Below are positions 53,769 through 62,091 of a stretch of 64,000 bases of DNA, in pieces. How positions within the stretch are numbered: the stretch's first letter is position 1; the number at the start of each line of letters is the position of its first letter. Location: the NCBI RefSeq assembly GCF_003933745.1, contig NZ_RSEB01000001.1, positions 496,001-560,000 of the forward strand, given 5' to 3'. The stretch is from Glycomyces terrestris (GTDB taxonomy: Bacteria; Actinomycetota; Actinomycetes; Mycobacteriales; Micromonosporaceae). A program made the position numbers and the translations under genes. Under the pieces are notes generated by a model. That model saw only the letters and a program-made list of their open reading frames with translations. It had not been told where the DNA came from and made no database searches.

Positions 53769-55823
53769 ATGGCCATCGGATACGGCATCGACTTCGGCAC
53801 CTCGACCTCGGCGATCATCGTCGTCGACGACCGGGGCAAGACCACGCTGGTCTCCGATCCGGAGTCCGCGCACACCTCGTACACGTTCCCGTCGAGCGCG
53901 TTCGTGAACGACGCCGGCCGCCTCATCGTCGGCACGGCGGCCGAACGGCAGAAGCAGCTGAACCTGGGCGCCTTCCGGACCCAGTTCAAACGCGAGTTCC
54001 GGTCCACGGTCCCGAGCGTGCTCGGCGGCCGCACCCTGCGCACCGACGAGCTCGTGTCGGCACTGCTCGCGCGCCTGCGCGAGTGCGCCATGGACCGCGT
54101 CCCCACCCCGCCGAGCCAGGTCGTCATCACCGTGCCGGCCTCGTGGGACGAGGCGCAGTGCGAGCGGATGAAGGACGCGGCCGAGCGGGCCGGCTTCGAC
54201 CCCGCGACCGTGACCCTCCTGCCCGAGCCCGTGGCGGCCCTCCGGTACGCCTTCGAAGGCGACCTGCTCATCGCCGAGAGCACCGTCCTGGTGTACGACC
54301 TCGGCGGCGGCACGTTCGACTGCGCGCTCGCGCGCGGGAACACCGCCGGGGGCTACACGGTCGTGGGCCTCCCCGGCGGCCGCCCCCACATCGGCGGGAT
54401 CGACTTCACCACCGCGCTCATGACGACGGTGGCGCAGGGGTTCGAACCGCCGCGCGAGGACTGGCTGCACCTCGACCCCGACGACGACGCCGCTTCCCGC
54501 ATGCACCTGAGCTTCCGCGAGGAGTGCGAGAACACCAAGCGCGTGCTGTCCACCCAGCCGTCGGCGTGGCTGAACCTGCCCGAGGGCGGACCGATCGAGA
54601 TCGACCTGGAGGTCTTGGAGGAGGCGATCGGCGAGATGCTGGAGGAGACCGTCGCCGCCTGCAACGAGCTGCTGTACGCGGCCGACCTGGGCTGGGGCGA
54701 GGGCGACCAGGTCGTCCCGGTCGGCGGCAGCACCCGGCTGCCGCTCATCGCGAAGCTGCTGCGGGACCACGCCCGCACCGTCGTGAAGATCGACGAGCCG
54801 GAGCTCGCGGTGGCGCGCGGCGCGGCCCTCCACGCCAAGGACCTCCTCAACGGCGTCGAGGACCGCGTCACGGAAGCGGAGGCCGCACCCGAAGAGGCCG
54901 CGGCGCCCGAGGAGGCCGCGACCCACACGACGGTGCCGCTGCCGAGCACCGACGAGAAGCCCGCCCCGGCGCGGCCGACGGCCTCGGACTATCTGGACTA
55001 CTACGGCGACTATCCGTCGGCGACGCGCAAGGCCGACACGGCGAAGCTCGCCTGGACGATGCTCGGCGCCTGTGTCGCCCTGGCCGGGCTCGTGAAGCTC
55101 GGGCTCATGGCCTACACGGGACTCGCCGCATTCGTGGAGGAGACGGGCCCGGACTGGCTGCCGCCGGGCTGGAGCGCGGGCATCGCGGGCACCGCCTGCA
55201 TGCTGGCCGCCCTGATCGTCGTGGTCCGGACCGAAAGCCACGTCGAGGACAGCCGGCCCGGCACCATGGCGACTATGTGGATCACCTTGTCCTACATGGC
55301 GATCTGCGGTGCCACGATCTGGTGGCACTTCTCGGGCTGGGACGGCGCCGCGATTCCGATCGTGGTCCTGCTCAACCTGGCGCTCATCACCTATCTCGTC
55401 GCGGTCGAGCACGTCTCGCACCTCTACCTCGGCATCGGTGAGGCGCTTCCCGACACCTGGCCGACCCTCCTGGCCGCCGGCGGCACCGCCCTCTTCACCT
55501 GGTGGTCCGCGCTCGCCTTCGGCAAGCTCGCCGCCTGGGCGGAACCGCGGCTGCCCGAAGTCTTCACGACCGGATGGATGGGCGGGATCGCCGGAACGGC
55601 CGCGGCGCTCGTGGCCGTCGTCATCACCCTCGCTCTGCTCGTCTTCCTGGACGATGAGATGGCCGTCGACGGATTCCAGATCCTGTTCGCGTTCCTGTGC
55701 CTGGTGTTGACTGCCGCGGCCGTCATCGTGGACTACAACCTGGCCGGCACTGCGGGGACGGTCGCGGCGTTCGCGCTCGGGAACCTCGCGGCCGTGTCGT
55801 TCCTCGTCGCCTCCACAGACTGA
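53769..55823 (+). CDS. Hsp70-family ATPase fused to a polytopic membrane domain
   Basis: This 684-residue protein has an N-terminal Hsp70/actin-fold ATPase (about 1-355): phosphate-1 motif GYGIDFGTSTSAIIVVD, catalytic-domain VITVPASWDEAQCERMKDAA, phosphate-2 motif VYDLGGGTFDCAL (about 175-187) and adenosine motif VPVGGSTRLPLIAKLL (about 317-332). No substrate-binding domain follows. Instead there is an Ala/Glu/Pro-rich linker (about 360-410) and about eight membrane helices (about 427-684), a part that I do not recognise. The ATG follows AGGAG. It starts 25 bases after the second dynamin gene and shares an operon with a GrpE-like protein. I infer an ATP-driven membrane partner of the two dynamins. 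Confidence 0.85.
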   Translation: MAIGYGIDFGTSTSAIIVVDDRGKTTLVSDPESAHTSYTFPSSAFVNDAGRLIVGTAAERQKQLNLGAFRTQFKREFRSTVPSVLGGRTLRTDELVSALLARLRECAMDRVPTPPSQVVITVPASWDEAQCERMKDAAERAGFDPATVTLLPEPVAALRYAFEGDLLIAESTVLVYDLGGGTFDCALARGNTAGGYTVVGLPGGRPHIGGIDFTTALMTTVAQGFEPPREDWLHLDPDDDAASRMHLSFREECENTKRVLSTQPSAWLNLPEGGPIEIDLEVLEEAIGEMLEETVAACNELLYAADLGWGEGDQVVPVGGSTRLPLIAKLLRDHARTVVKIDEPELAVARGAALHAKDLLNGVEDRVTEAEAAPEEAAAPEEAATHTTVPLPSTDEKPAPARPTASDYLDYYGDYPSATRKADTAKLAWTMLGACVALAGLVKLGLMAYTGLAAFVEETGPDWLPPGWSAGIAGTACMLAALIVVVRTESHVEDSRPGTMATMWITLSYMAICGATIWWHFSGWDGAAIPIVVLLNLALITYLVAVEHVSHLYLGIGEALPDTWPTLLAAGGTALFTWWSALAFGKLAAWAEPRLPEVFTTGWMGGIAGTAAALVAVVITLALLVFLDDEMAVDGFQILFAFLCLVLTAAAVIVDYNLAGTAGTVAAFALGNLAAVSFLVASTD

Positions 55824-55861
55824 CGCGGGCGCCTCCGGCCGAGCGGCCGGGGGCGCCCGCG
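55824..55861. terminator. Bidirectional terminator between the Hsp70 gene and thrS
   Basis: A 17-bp stem with one T-G pair and a GAGC loop starts immediately after the Hsp70 stop. Confidence 0.8.
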
Positions 55862-55871
55862 TGCGCACTTG

Positions 55872-57878
55872 CTATGCGGCCGAAGGCCCCTCGTTCACGC
55901 GGGAGCGGACGACCTCGGCCACGTGGGCGATCGCCTCGTCGGCGGGGACGCCGTTGCGCTGGGAGCCGTCGCGGTAGCGGAAGGAGACGGTCCCGGCGTT
56001 CTGGTCGTCGTCGCCGGCGATGATCATGAACGGGATCTTCTGGAGCTGGGCGTTGCGGACCTTCTTCTGCATGCGGTCGTCGGAGTGGTCGACCTCGGCG
56101 CGCAGGCCCTCGGCGCGCAGGCGCGAGAAGAACGCCTCCAGGTAGTCGGCGTTCTCATCCCGGACCGGGATGCCCACGGCCTGGACCGGCGCGAGCCAGG
56201 CCGGGAACGCGCCCGCGTAGTGCTCGGTGAGGACGCCGAAGAAGCGCTCGATCGAGCCGAAGAGGGCGCGGTGGATCATGACCGGCTGCTTGCGGGTGCC
56301 GTCCGACGCCGAGTACTCCAGGCCGAAGCGGACCGGCTGGTTGAAGTCGAGCTGGATGGTCGACATCTGCCAGGTGCGGCCGATCGCGTCGCGGGCCTGC
56401 ACGGAGATCTTGGGGCCGTAGAAGGCCGCCCCGCCCGGGTCGGGCACGAGTTCGAGCCCGGACTCCTCGGCGACCTGGCGCAGGGTCTCGGTGGCCGACT
56501 CCCACAGCTCATCGGAGCCGATGAACTTCTCGGAGTCGCCCTTGGTGGAGAGCTCCAGGTAGAAGTCGTTGAGCCCGTAGTCGCGCAGCAGCCGGAGCAC
56601 GAACTCGAGCAGGCTCTTGATCTCGCCGGGCGCCTGCTCCTCGGTGCAGTAGATGTGCGCGTCGTCCTGGGTCAGGCCGCGGACGCGGGTGAGGCCGTGC
56701 ACGACGCCCGACTTCTCGTACCGGTACACGGTCCCGAACTCCGACAGGCGCAGCGGCAGCTCCCGGTAGGAGCGCCCCCGCGACTGGAAGATCAGGTTGT
56801 GCATCGGGCAGTTCATGGCCTTGAGGTAGTAGTTCGCGCCCTCGAGCTCCATCGGCGGGTACATGGTGTCCGCGTAGTACGGCAGGTGCCCGGAGGTGTG
56901 GAACAGGTTGTCCTTGGTGATGTGCGGGGTGTTCACCACCTCGTACCCGGCCTCGCGCTGGCGTTCGCGCAGGTAGGACTCCATCTCGTGCCGGATGATG
57001 CCGCCCTTGGGGTGGAACACCGGGAGCCCGGAGCCGAGCTCGTCGGGGAACGAGAAGAGGTCGAGCTGCTGCCCGAGCTTGCGGTGGTCGCGCTTCTCGG
57101 CCTCGGCGAGGCGCGCGAGGTAGTCCTTCTGCTCCTGGACGGTCGGCCACGCGGTGCCGTAGATGCGCTGGAGCTGCGGGTTCTTCTCCGAGCCCATCCA
57201 GTACGCGGCGGCCGAGCGCATGATCTTGACGGCGCCGATGAGCTTGGTCGAGGGCAGGTGCGGGCCGCGGCAGAGGTCGGACCAGACCTTCTCGCCGGTG
57301 CGGTCGCGGTTGTCGTACGCGGTGAGTTCGCCGCCGCCGACCTCCATGACCTCGTCGGCGTCGGTGCCCTCGCCCTTGGTCTCGATGAGTTCGAGCTTGT
57401 ACGGCTCGTTCGCGAGCTCGGTGCGGGCCTCGTCGAGCGAGGAGAACTTGCGGCGGTGGAAGGTCTGCCCCTGCTTGATGATCTGGAGCATGCGCTTCTC
57501 GACGGCCTTGAGGTCGTCGGGGTTGAACGGCTCGGCGACGTCGAAGTCGTAGTAGAAGCCGTCGGTGATGGGCGGGCCGATGCCGAGCTTGGCCTCGTGG
57601 AGCTCCTGGACGGCCTGGGCCATGACGTGCGCGGCCGAGTGGCGCAGCACGTTGAGCCCGTCGGGGCTGTTCAGCGGGACGGGCTCGACCTTCTGGTCGG
57701 TCTCGGGGGCCCACGAGAGGTCGCGCAGCCGCCCTTCGGCGTCGCGGAGGACGACGATCGCGTGCGGCCCTGAGACGGGGAGGCCGGCCTCGGCCACCGC
57801 GTCGGCACCGGTAGTGCCAGCCGTCACCCAGAGGGGTTCGACGACGCCTGGACTCTGATTCGGTGCTGCGGAAGCCAC
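55872..57878 (-). CDS. thrS: Threonyl-tRNA synthetase
   Basis: This 668-residue class II synthetase charges tRNA-Thr. It has a short TGS-like N-terminal part, the editing domain with [20 protein letters not shown] and [10 protein letters not shown], motif 2 around FRYEKSGV-type residues (read here as [20 protein letters not shown]), zinc ligands including the cysteine in [15 protein letters not shown], and a C-terminal anticodon domain. GTG 57878 follows GAGGAG; ATG 57890 is in frame but has no ribosome site. In M. tuberculosis thrS lies directly before the HIT gene; here 8 kb separates them. Confidence 0.95.
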   Translation of the reverse strand: MASAAPNQSPGVVEPLWVTAGTTGADAVAEAGLPVSGPHAIVVLRDAEGRLRDLSWAPETDQKVEPVPLNSPDGLNVLRHSAAHVMAQAVQELHEAKLGIGPPITDGFYYDFDVAEPFNPDDLKAVEKRMLQIIKQGQTFHRRKFSSLDEARTELANEPYKLELIETKGEGTDADEVMEVGGGELTAYDNRDRTGEKVWSDLCRGPHLPSTKLIGAVKIMRSAAAYWMGSEKNPQLQRIYGTAWPTVQEQKDYLARLAEAEKRDHRKLGQQLDLFSFPDELGSGLPVFHPKGGIIRHEMESYLRERQREAGYEVVNTPHITKDNLFHTSGHLPYYADTMYPPMELEGANYYLKAMNCPMHNLIFQSRGRSYRELPLRLSEFGTVYRYEKSGVVHGLTRVRGLTQDDAHIYCTEEQAPGEIKSLLEFVLRLLRDYGLNDFYLELSTKGDSEKFIGSDELWESATETLRQVAEESGLELVPDPGGAAFYGPKISVQARDAIGRTWQMSTIQLDFNQPVRFGLEYSASDGTRKQPVMIHRALFGSIERFFGVLTEHYAGAFPAWLAPVQAVGIPVRDENADYLEAFFSRLRAEGLRAEVDHSDDRMQKKVRNAQLQKIPFMIIAGDDDQNAGTVSFRYRDGSQRNGVPADEAIAHVAEVVRSRVNEGPSAA

Positions 57879-58011
57879 GGTTCTCCTCATGGAATGGGCC
57901 GGCCTGCGGGCCGGCGCTCGACGTTCGGGTCCATGGTAGTCGCCGCCCGGGCCGGCGTTCGAGCCCATTACCGGCGGGTGAGGCGTGTTCGCGGAAACTT
58001 CCGGCTCGGAC

Positions 58012-58042
58012 TTGACCTTGGTCCCGGCACCGGGGTTTACCG
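58012..58042 (+). promoter_or_regulatory. MerR-type promoter with 19-bp spacer
   Basis: TTGACC (58012-58017) and TTACCG (58037-58042) are separated by exactly 19 bases, the extended spacing characteristic of promoters activated by MerR-family metal sensors. The predicted transcription start coincides with the ATG at 58050, so the transcript is probably leaderless and the regulator autoregulated. Confidence 0.6.
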
Positions 58043-58049
58043 TCGATGC

Positions 58050-58484
58050 ATGACCACCGCGACAGCACCGTTGACCGTGGGCCGGCTCGCCGAGGCGGCG
58101 GGCGTGACCACCGACGCCATCCGCCACTGGGAGCGCGAGGGCCTGTTCCCGGCCGCCGAGCGCTCGGCCGCCGGGTACCGGCGCTACGGGCCCGCCGAAC
58201 TCGACCGCGCCCGGTTCATCCGGGCGTGCCAGCGCGCGGGGCTGCGCCTGTCCGACATCGGGGACCTGCTGGCGGTGCGGGACACGGGCACGTGCCCGTG
58301 CGAGCCGGCGGAGTCGCATCTGGAGCGGCGGATCGCGGAGGTGTCGGCGGAGATCGCGCGGCTGGAGGGCCTGCGGTCGCAGCTGACGTCGATGCTCGGC
58401 GCGGTGGAGGCGGGCACGTGCGACGCGCCGCTGCCGGAGAACTGGTGTCCCCCGAGAATCGCCGATGGAGGTGAGTGCAAGTGA
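58050..58484 (+). CDS. MerR-family regulator, probable metal sensor
   Basis: This 144-residue regulator has a MerR winged helix-turn-helix ([20 protein letters not shown], about 8-27, with [16 protein letters not shown] after it) and a dimerisation helix (about 90-120). The effector region contains C-P-C in [17 protein letters not shown] (C81 and C83), and more cysteines lie near the C-terminus (GTCDAP, ENWCPP, GGECK). This points to a thiophilic metal such as zinc, copper or cadmium. It starts at ATG 58050 with no ribosome site. Its stop overlaps the start of a tiny cysteine-rich peptide gene (TGATG), its probable regulatory target. Confidence 0.9.
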   Translation: MTTATAPLTVGRLAEAAGVTTDAIRHWEREGLFPAAERSAAGYRRYGPAELDRARFIRACQRAGLRLSDIGDLLAVRDTGTCPCEPAESHLERRIAEVSAEIARLEGLRSQLTSMLGAVEAGTCDAPLPENWCPPRIADGGECK

Positions 58485-58570
58485 TGAGCGACGAGTGCTG
58501 CAACTGCTGCAACGACGACGCGTGCCAGTGTGCGGGCGAGGACTGCTGCCACGGCTGCTGCGAGAAGTAG
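58484..58570 (+). CDS. 28-residue cysteine-rich peptide, metallothionein-like
   Basis: This very short gene encodes 28 residues, ten of them cysteine (positions 5, 6, 8, 9, 14, 16, 21, 22, 25 and 26), plus one histidine (23) and several acidic residues. The paired C-C and C-x-C spacings suit binding of a metal cluster. Its ATG overlaps the stop of the MerR gene (TGATG), and GGAGGTGA, a full match to the 16S rRNA 3' end, lies nine bases upstream. A GC hairpin follows 13 bases after the stop. I infer a metal-buffering peptide or metallochaperone under MerR control. No known family is recognised, and the open frame is short enough that expression needs proof. Confidence 0.72.
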   Translation: MSDECCNCCNDDACQCAGEDCCHGCCEK

Positions 58571-58583
58571 CGCGAACCTGACC

Positions 58584-58610
58584 GCGGCCGGCTCCGAAGG
58601 GGCCGGCCGC
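58584..58610 (+). terminator. Terminator of the merR / cysteine-rich peptide operon
   Basis: A perfect 9-bp stem (58584-58592 with 58602-58610) with a nine-base loop lies 13 bases after the peptide stop. Confidence 0.65.
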
Positions 58611-58614
58611 GGGC

Positions 58615-58686
58615 GTGTCTCGGCGGTTCGGTGCGAATCGGGCATCCGCCGGCACCCCGGATTCAAGGGTGCCGCACGGGTCCGAC
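58615..58686. repeat. Imperfect tandem repeat, copy 1 (about 72 bp)
   Basis: This copy begins GTGTCTCGGCGGTTCG and ends GGGTCCGAC. It matches the copy at 58717-58787 over most of its length, with GGGCATCC and CAAGGGTGC blocks conserved between them. Together the two copies fill the intergenic space between the cysteine-rich peptide gene and the quinone oxidoreductase gene. Confidence 0.75.
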
Positions 58687-58716
58687 GCGTCAGCCGGGGC
58701 GCGGGTGCGTGTCGGT

Positions 58717-58787
58717 GTGTCTCGGCGGTTCGCCGCATTTCGGGCATCCTTTGCGCCCCTTGATCAAGGGTGCCCCCGGGGTCCGAC
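58717..58787. repeat. Imperfect tandem repeat, copy 2 (about 71 bp)
   Basis: This is the second copy of the unit at 58615-58686, separated from it by about 30 bases. It contains a perfect 14-base palindrome, CCCTTGATCAAGGG (58757-58770), that copy 1 lacks. No convincing gene runs through it. Confidence 0.75.
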
Positions 58788-58808
58788 ACGCGGCGGGCCG
58801 CGGGCCCG

Positions 58809-59765
58809 CTATTTCGCGGTGAGGACGATCTTGCCGAAGTGGCCGCCGGCGTTCATGAGGCGGTGGGCCTCGGCGGCCTCGCCGAGGGGCAGGCGGGTGG
58901 TGACGACCGGTTTGACCTCGCCGGTGTCGAGGGCGGGCCAGACGCGTTCGAAGACCTCGGCGAGGATCTGGCGGCGCTGCTCCAGGGGGCGGGCGCGGAG
59001 CGTGGTGCCGGTGATGGTGGCGCGCTTGGCGAGGAGGCCGCCGAGGTGGATCTGGGCGGCGTTGCCCTTCTGGAGGCCGATGATGGCGAGGCGGCCGTCC
59101 TGGGCGAGGGCCTTGAGGTTGGGCTCGAAGTAGGCCGCGCCGATGACGTCGAGGATGGCGTCGGCGCCGCCGGCCTCCTGGGCGAGGGCGGCGAAGTCCT
59201 CGCTGCGGTAGTCGATCACCCGGTCGGCGCCGAGGGCTTCGAGCTGCTTGGTGAAGTCGGCGCGGGCGGTGGTCCAGGTCTCGGCGTCGGCGAGCTTGCG
59301 GGCGAACTGGACCGCGAAGGTGCCGATGCCGCCGGAGCCGCCGTGGACGAGGACGCGGCGCTTGCGGGACGCGTCCTCGCCGAGGAGGTAGCCGAGGTTG
59401 GAGTAGACGGTCGCGGCGGCCTCGGGCAGGCCGGCGGCGTCGACGGGGTCGACGTGTTCGGGGACGGGGAGCACGAGTCCGGCGTCCACGGCGGCGTACT
59501 GGGCATAGCCGCCGCCGGGGAGGAGGGCGCAGACCTCGGCGCCGAGGAGGGTGGCGTTGTCGGCGCTGCCGACGTCGACGATGGTGCCGGAGACTTCGAG
59601 GCCGGGCCAGGCGGGGGCGCCCTGCGGGGGCGGGTAGTGGCCGGCGGCCTGGAGGAGGTCGGCGCGGTTGACGCCGGCGGCGGCGACCTCGATGAGGACT
59701 TCGTCGGGGCCGGGCGCGGGTTCGGGCACCTGGGCGGCGGTGAGGCTCCCGCCGGACACGGTCAT
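58809..59765 (-). CDS. NAD(P)H:quinone oxidoreductase, medium-chain dehydrogenase family
   Basis: This 318-residue enzyme belongs to the zinc-free quinone oxidoreductase group. The N-terminal GroES-like domain has VAAAGVNRADLLQAAGHYPP (about 28-47), and the NADPH-binding Rossmann motif is VLVHGGSGGIGTFAVQFARK (about 138-157). I choose ATG 59765, with GGGA about nine bases upstream; ATG 59774 and a frame from 59852 are less likely. A CATACT -10 box and an operator-like palindrome lie just upstream, so expression is probably repressed by a TetR-type protein and induced by quinones or a drug-like compound. Confidence 0.9.
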   Translation of the reverse strand: MTVSGGSLTAAQVPEPAPGPDEVLIEVAAAGVNRADLLQAAGHYPPPQGAPAWPGLEVSGTIVDVGSADNATLLGAEVCALLPGGGYAQYAAVDAGLVLPVPEHVDPVDAAGLPEAAATVYSNLGYLLGEDASRKRRVLVHGGSGGIGTFAVQFARKLADAETWTTARADFTKQLEALGADRVIDYRSEDFAALAQEAGGADAILDVIGAAYFEPNLKALAQDGRLAIIGLQKGNAAQIHLGGLLAKRATITGTTLRARPLEQRRQILAEVFERVWPALDTGEVKPVVTTRLPLGEAAEAHRLMNAGGHFGKIVLTAK

Positions 59766-59810
59766 GGCAAGCATTCCCGCATAGTATGACTGCGTCTGGA
59801 GCCCAAGGCG

Positions 59811-59828
59811 ACATACCCGTCGGTAAGT
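59811..59828. promoter_or_regulatory. TetR-operator-like palindrome before the quinone oxidoreductase gene
   Basis: On the minus strand this reads ACTTACCGACGGGTATGT, an imperfect 18-base dyad about 46 bases before the ATG and just upstream of a CATACT -10 box. It matches the palindrome at 37740-37759 at about 12 of 18 positions. Confidence 0.5.
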
Positions 59829-59876
59829 CATATCAGGACCGCGCTCTTTCATCGATTCCGTTGTGCCGCAACGCTT

Positions 59877-60860
59877 CTAGGGGTTCTCGCTGGAGTGCCC
59901 CGGGAAGAGGTGGGCGGCGGGGTCGATCGCGACGGCGGCGTTGTTGACGGCGGTGGCGGCCTCGCCGAACCCGGTGGCGATGAGCTTGACCTTGCCGGGG
60001 TAGGAGGCGATGTCGCCGGCGGCGTAGGTGCGCGGGAGGCTGGCGGCCATGGTCGAGTCGACGGTGATCGTGCGGTGGTCGAGGTCCAGGCCCCACTCCC
60101 CCAGCGGCCCGAGGTCGGCGGTGAAGCCGAGGGCGGCCACGATCGCGTCGGCGGGGAGCTCGCGCGGGCCCTCGTCCTTGACGTCGACGGCGATGCCTTC
60201 GACGTGCGCGGTGCCGCGGACGGCGGTGACCTGGGCGTTCACGATGATCGGGACGCCGAGGGCGCGCACCCGGTCGACGGTGGCCTGGTGGGCGCGGAAC
60301 TTCTCGCGGCGGTGGACGATGACGGTGCTGCGGGCGACGCCGTGGAGCGCGAGGGCCCAGTCGAAGGCGGAGTCGCCGCCGCCGACGATGACGACGTCCT
60401 GGCCGGCGTGGGCGGCGAGCTCGGGGACGAAGTAGACGATCCCGGCGCCGCGGAAGCCGGCGGCGGCCGGGAGGGGCCGGGGCGAGAAGCTGCCGAGGCC
60501 GCCGGTGATGAGCAGGGCCTTCGCCGCGACGGTGACGCCGCCGGAGAGGCCGAGGACGGGCAGGCCGTCGACGTGGTCGAGGGTCCGGGCCTGGTGGCCG
60601 AGGAGGTAGACCGGCTCGAAGGGGGCGGCCTGGCGCAGGAGGTTCTCGACGAGGTCGCGGCCTTTGATCGCAGGGAAGCCGGCGACGTCGTAGATCTGCT
60701 TCTCGGGGTACATGGCGGTGATCTGGCCGCCGGCCTCGGGGAGGGCGTCGACGACGGCGGTGCGCAGGCCGCGGAAGCCGGCGTAGTACGCGGCGAACAG
60801 GCCCGTCGGGCCCGCGCCGACGATCGCGAGGTCCACTGTGATGGGAGGCAAGGGCGTCAC
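59877..60860 (-). CDS. Ferredoxin/flavodoxin-NADP+ reductase-like flavoprotein (YumC type)
   Basis: This protein of about 327 residues resembles thioredoxin-reductase-like ferredoxin-NADP+ reductases. The FAD motif is LAIVGAGPTGLFAAYYAGFR (about 11-30), with PEAGGQITAMYPEKQIYDVA after it. The NADPH motif is VVIVGGGDSAFDWALAL (about 153-169), and YAAGDIASYPGKVKLIATGF lies near the end. It lacks the redox cysteine pair of thioredoxin reductase, which supports the FNR assignment. The start is uncertain (GTG 60860 or GTG 60836). It lies upstream of the quinone oxidoreductase gene on the same strand, 111 bases away. Confidence 0.87.
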   Translation of the reverse strand: MTPLPPITVDLAIVGAGPTGLFAAYYAGFRGLRTAVVDALPEAGGQITAMYPEKQIYDVAGFPAIKGRDLVENLLRQAAPFEPVYLLGHQARTLDHVDGLPVLGLSGGVTVAAKALLITGGLGSFSPRPLPAAAGFRGAGIVYFVPELAAHAGQDVVIVGGGDSAFDWALALHGVARSTVIVHRREKFRAHQATVDRVRALGVPIIVNAQVTAVRGTAHVEGIAVDVKDEGPRELPADAIVAALGFTADLGPLGEWGLDLDHRTITVDSTMAASLPRTYAAGDIASYPGKVKLIATGFGEAATAVNNAAVAIDPAAHLFPGHSSENP

Positions 60861-60912
60861 CGACTCCGTTGTCGCGGCAGTTCCCCCGATCGTAGCGGTG
60901 GACGGGGCCCGG

Positions 60913-60939
60913 CGGGGCCGCACGTTTCGTGCGGCCCCG
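60913..60939. terminator. Strong GC hairpin terminator after the PhoX-like gene
   Basis: A perfect 12-bp stem (60913-60924 with 60928-60939) with a TTT loop lies six bases after the PhoX-like stop. Confidence 0.8.
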
Positions 60940-60945
60940 GGGCGG

Positions 60946-62091
60946 TCAGACCCCGCGGAAGGGTCCGGTGACCTCGTAGGTGATGCCGCCGCTGCTGGAG
61001 CCGCTGGTGCCGCGCTGGGACGAGAAGTAGAGGCGATTCCCGGCCGGGTTGAACGCGGGGCCGCAGATCTCGGAGCCGCTCTGGCCGGTGACGCGCAGGA
61101 ACGGCGCGACGACGTCGTCGGGAGTGATCACGCAGATCTCCATGTTGCCGCCGTCCTCGGCCACGAACAGGTCGCCGCTGCCGCTCGCGCCGGTGATGTT
61201 GTCGACGCCGGTGAGCGGGGCGCCGGAGACGTTGTCGTCGTAGACGGTGGCGAGGGTGTTCGCGTCGGCGTCGTAGGCCCAGACCCGGTTGTCGCCCTTG
61301 GTGGTGAAGAAGCAGATGCCGTCGGTGTAGTAGCAGCCCTCGCCGCCGTTGAAGCGCTTGGTGTTCGCGACCTGGTTGCGGGTGGCGGTCGGGGAGCCGT
61401 CGGGGTCGGGCACCCGGGCCCAGGCAAGGGTCGAGCCGGTCTGGGTGAGGACCTCGAGGGCGCCGGAGGCCAGGTTGCCCCAGGTGGTGGGGCGGAAGCG
61501 GTAGAAGGCGCCGTCGCTGACGTCCTCGGTGAGGTAGATGACGCCGTGGTCGGCGTCGGCCGCGGCGGCCTCGTGCTTGAAGCGGCCCATGGCGGGGCGC
61601 TGGACGGCGGCGTTCGCGCCGAACGGGTCGGTCTCGTAGACGTAGCCGCGGTCGACCTCCTCGCAGGAGAGCCAGGTGTTCCACGGGGTCGCGCCGCCCG
61701 CGCAGTTGGTGCGGGTGCCGCTGAGGATGCGGTAGGCGTCCACGACGTTCCCGGAGGCGTCGAAGCGGAGCGCGCCCGCGCCGCCGCCGGTGGAGAGCTC
61801 GGCGTTGGAGACGTAGATCCAGCCGTCGCCGTCGGCGAAGCACGCGCCGCCGTCGGGGGCGCCGTGCCAGGTGTAGGAGGTGCCGGGCACGGTCTGGGAG
61901 GAGCGGGCGACGATCCGGGAGGAGAACCCGGCGGGCAGCTGGATGCCGCGGGCGTCGGCGGCCTGGAGGGCGCCGTAGGGGCTGGGGCCGGGGAGCGCGG
62001 GGTAGGCGAAGGAGGGGCGGGTCATCGTGAAGCCGAGGGCGACCGATCCGGCGCCGGCGACCGCGGCGCGCATGACGTTCCGTCGTTTCAT
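60946..62091 (-). CDS. Tat-exported PhoX-like (DUF839) protein
   Basis: This 381-residue protein starts with a twin-arginine signal peptide (MKRRNVMRAAVAGAGSVALG) cut at about residue 30 after SFA. The mature part is a beta-propeller of the PhoX/DUF839 family, with TPWNTWLSCEEVDRGYVYET, HGVIYLTEDVSDGAFYRFRP and GGNMEICVITPDDVVAPFLR. PhoX enzymes are calcium/iron alkaline phosphatases, but many family members lack full catalytic sets, so activity is not certain. ATG 62091 follows AAGGA. Tat export fits cofactor loading in the cytoplasm. I see no obvious Pho box upstream. Confidence 0.87.
   Translation of the reverse strand: MKRRNVMRAAVAGAGSVALGFTMTRPSFAYPALPGPSPYGALQAADARGIQLPAGFSSRIVARSSQTVPGTSYTWHGAPDGGACFADGDGWIYVSNAELSTGGGAGALRFDASGNVVDAYRILSGTRTNCAGGATPWNTWLSCEEVDRGYVYETDPFGANAAVQRPAMGRFKHEAAAADADHGVIYLTEDVSDGAFYRFRPTTWGNLASGALEVLTQTGSTLAWARVPDPDGSPTATRNQVANTKRFNGGEGCYYTDGICFFTTKGDNRVWAYDADANTLATVYDDNVSGAPLTGVDNITGASGSGDLFVAEDGGNMEICVITPDDVVAPFLRVTGQSGSEICGPAFNPAGNRLYFSSQRGTSGSSSGGITYEVTGPFRGV

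Noticed and set aside
58184-58789. 201-residue minus-strand frame through the tandem repeats
   Set aside because: It arises from the repeat units and runs antisense into merR. Composition and position argue against a gene.
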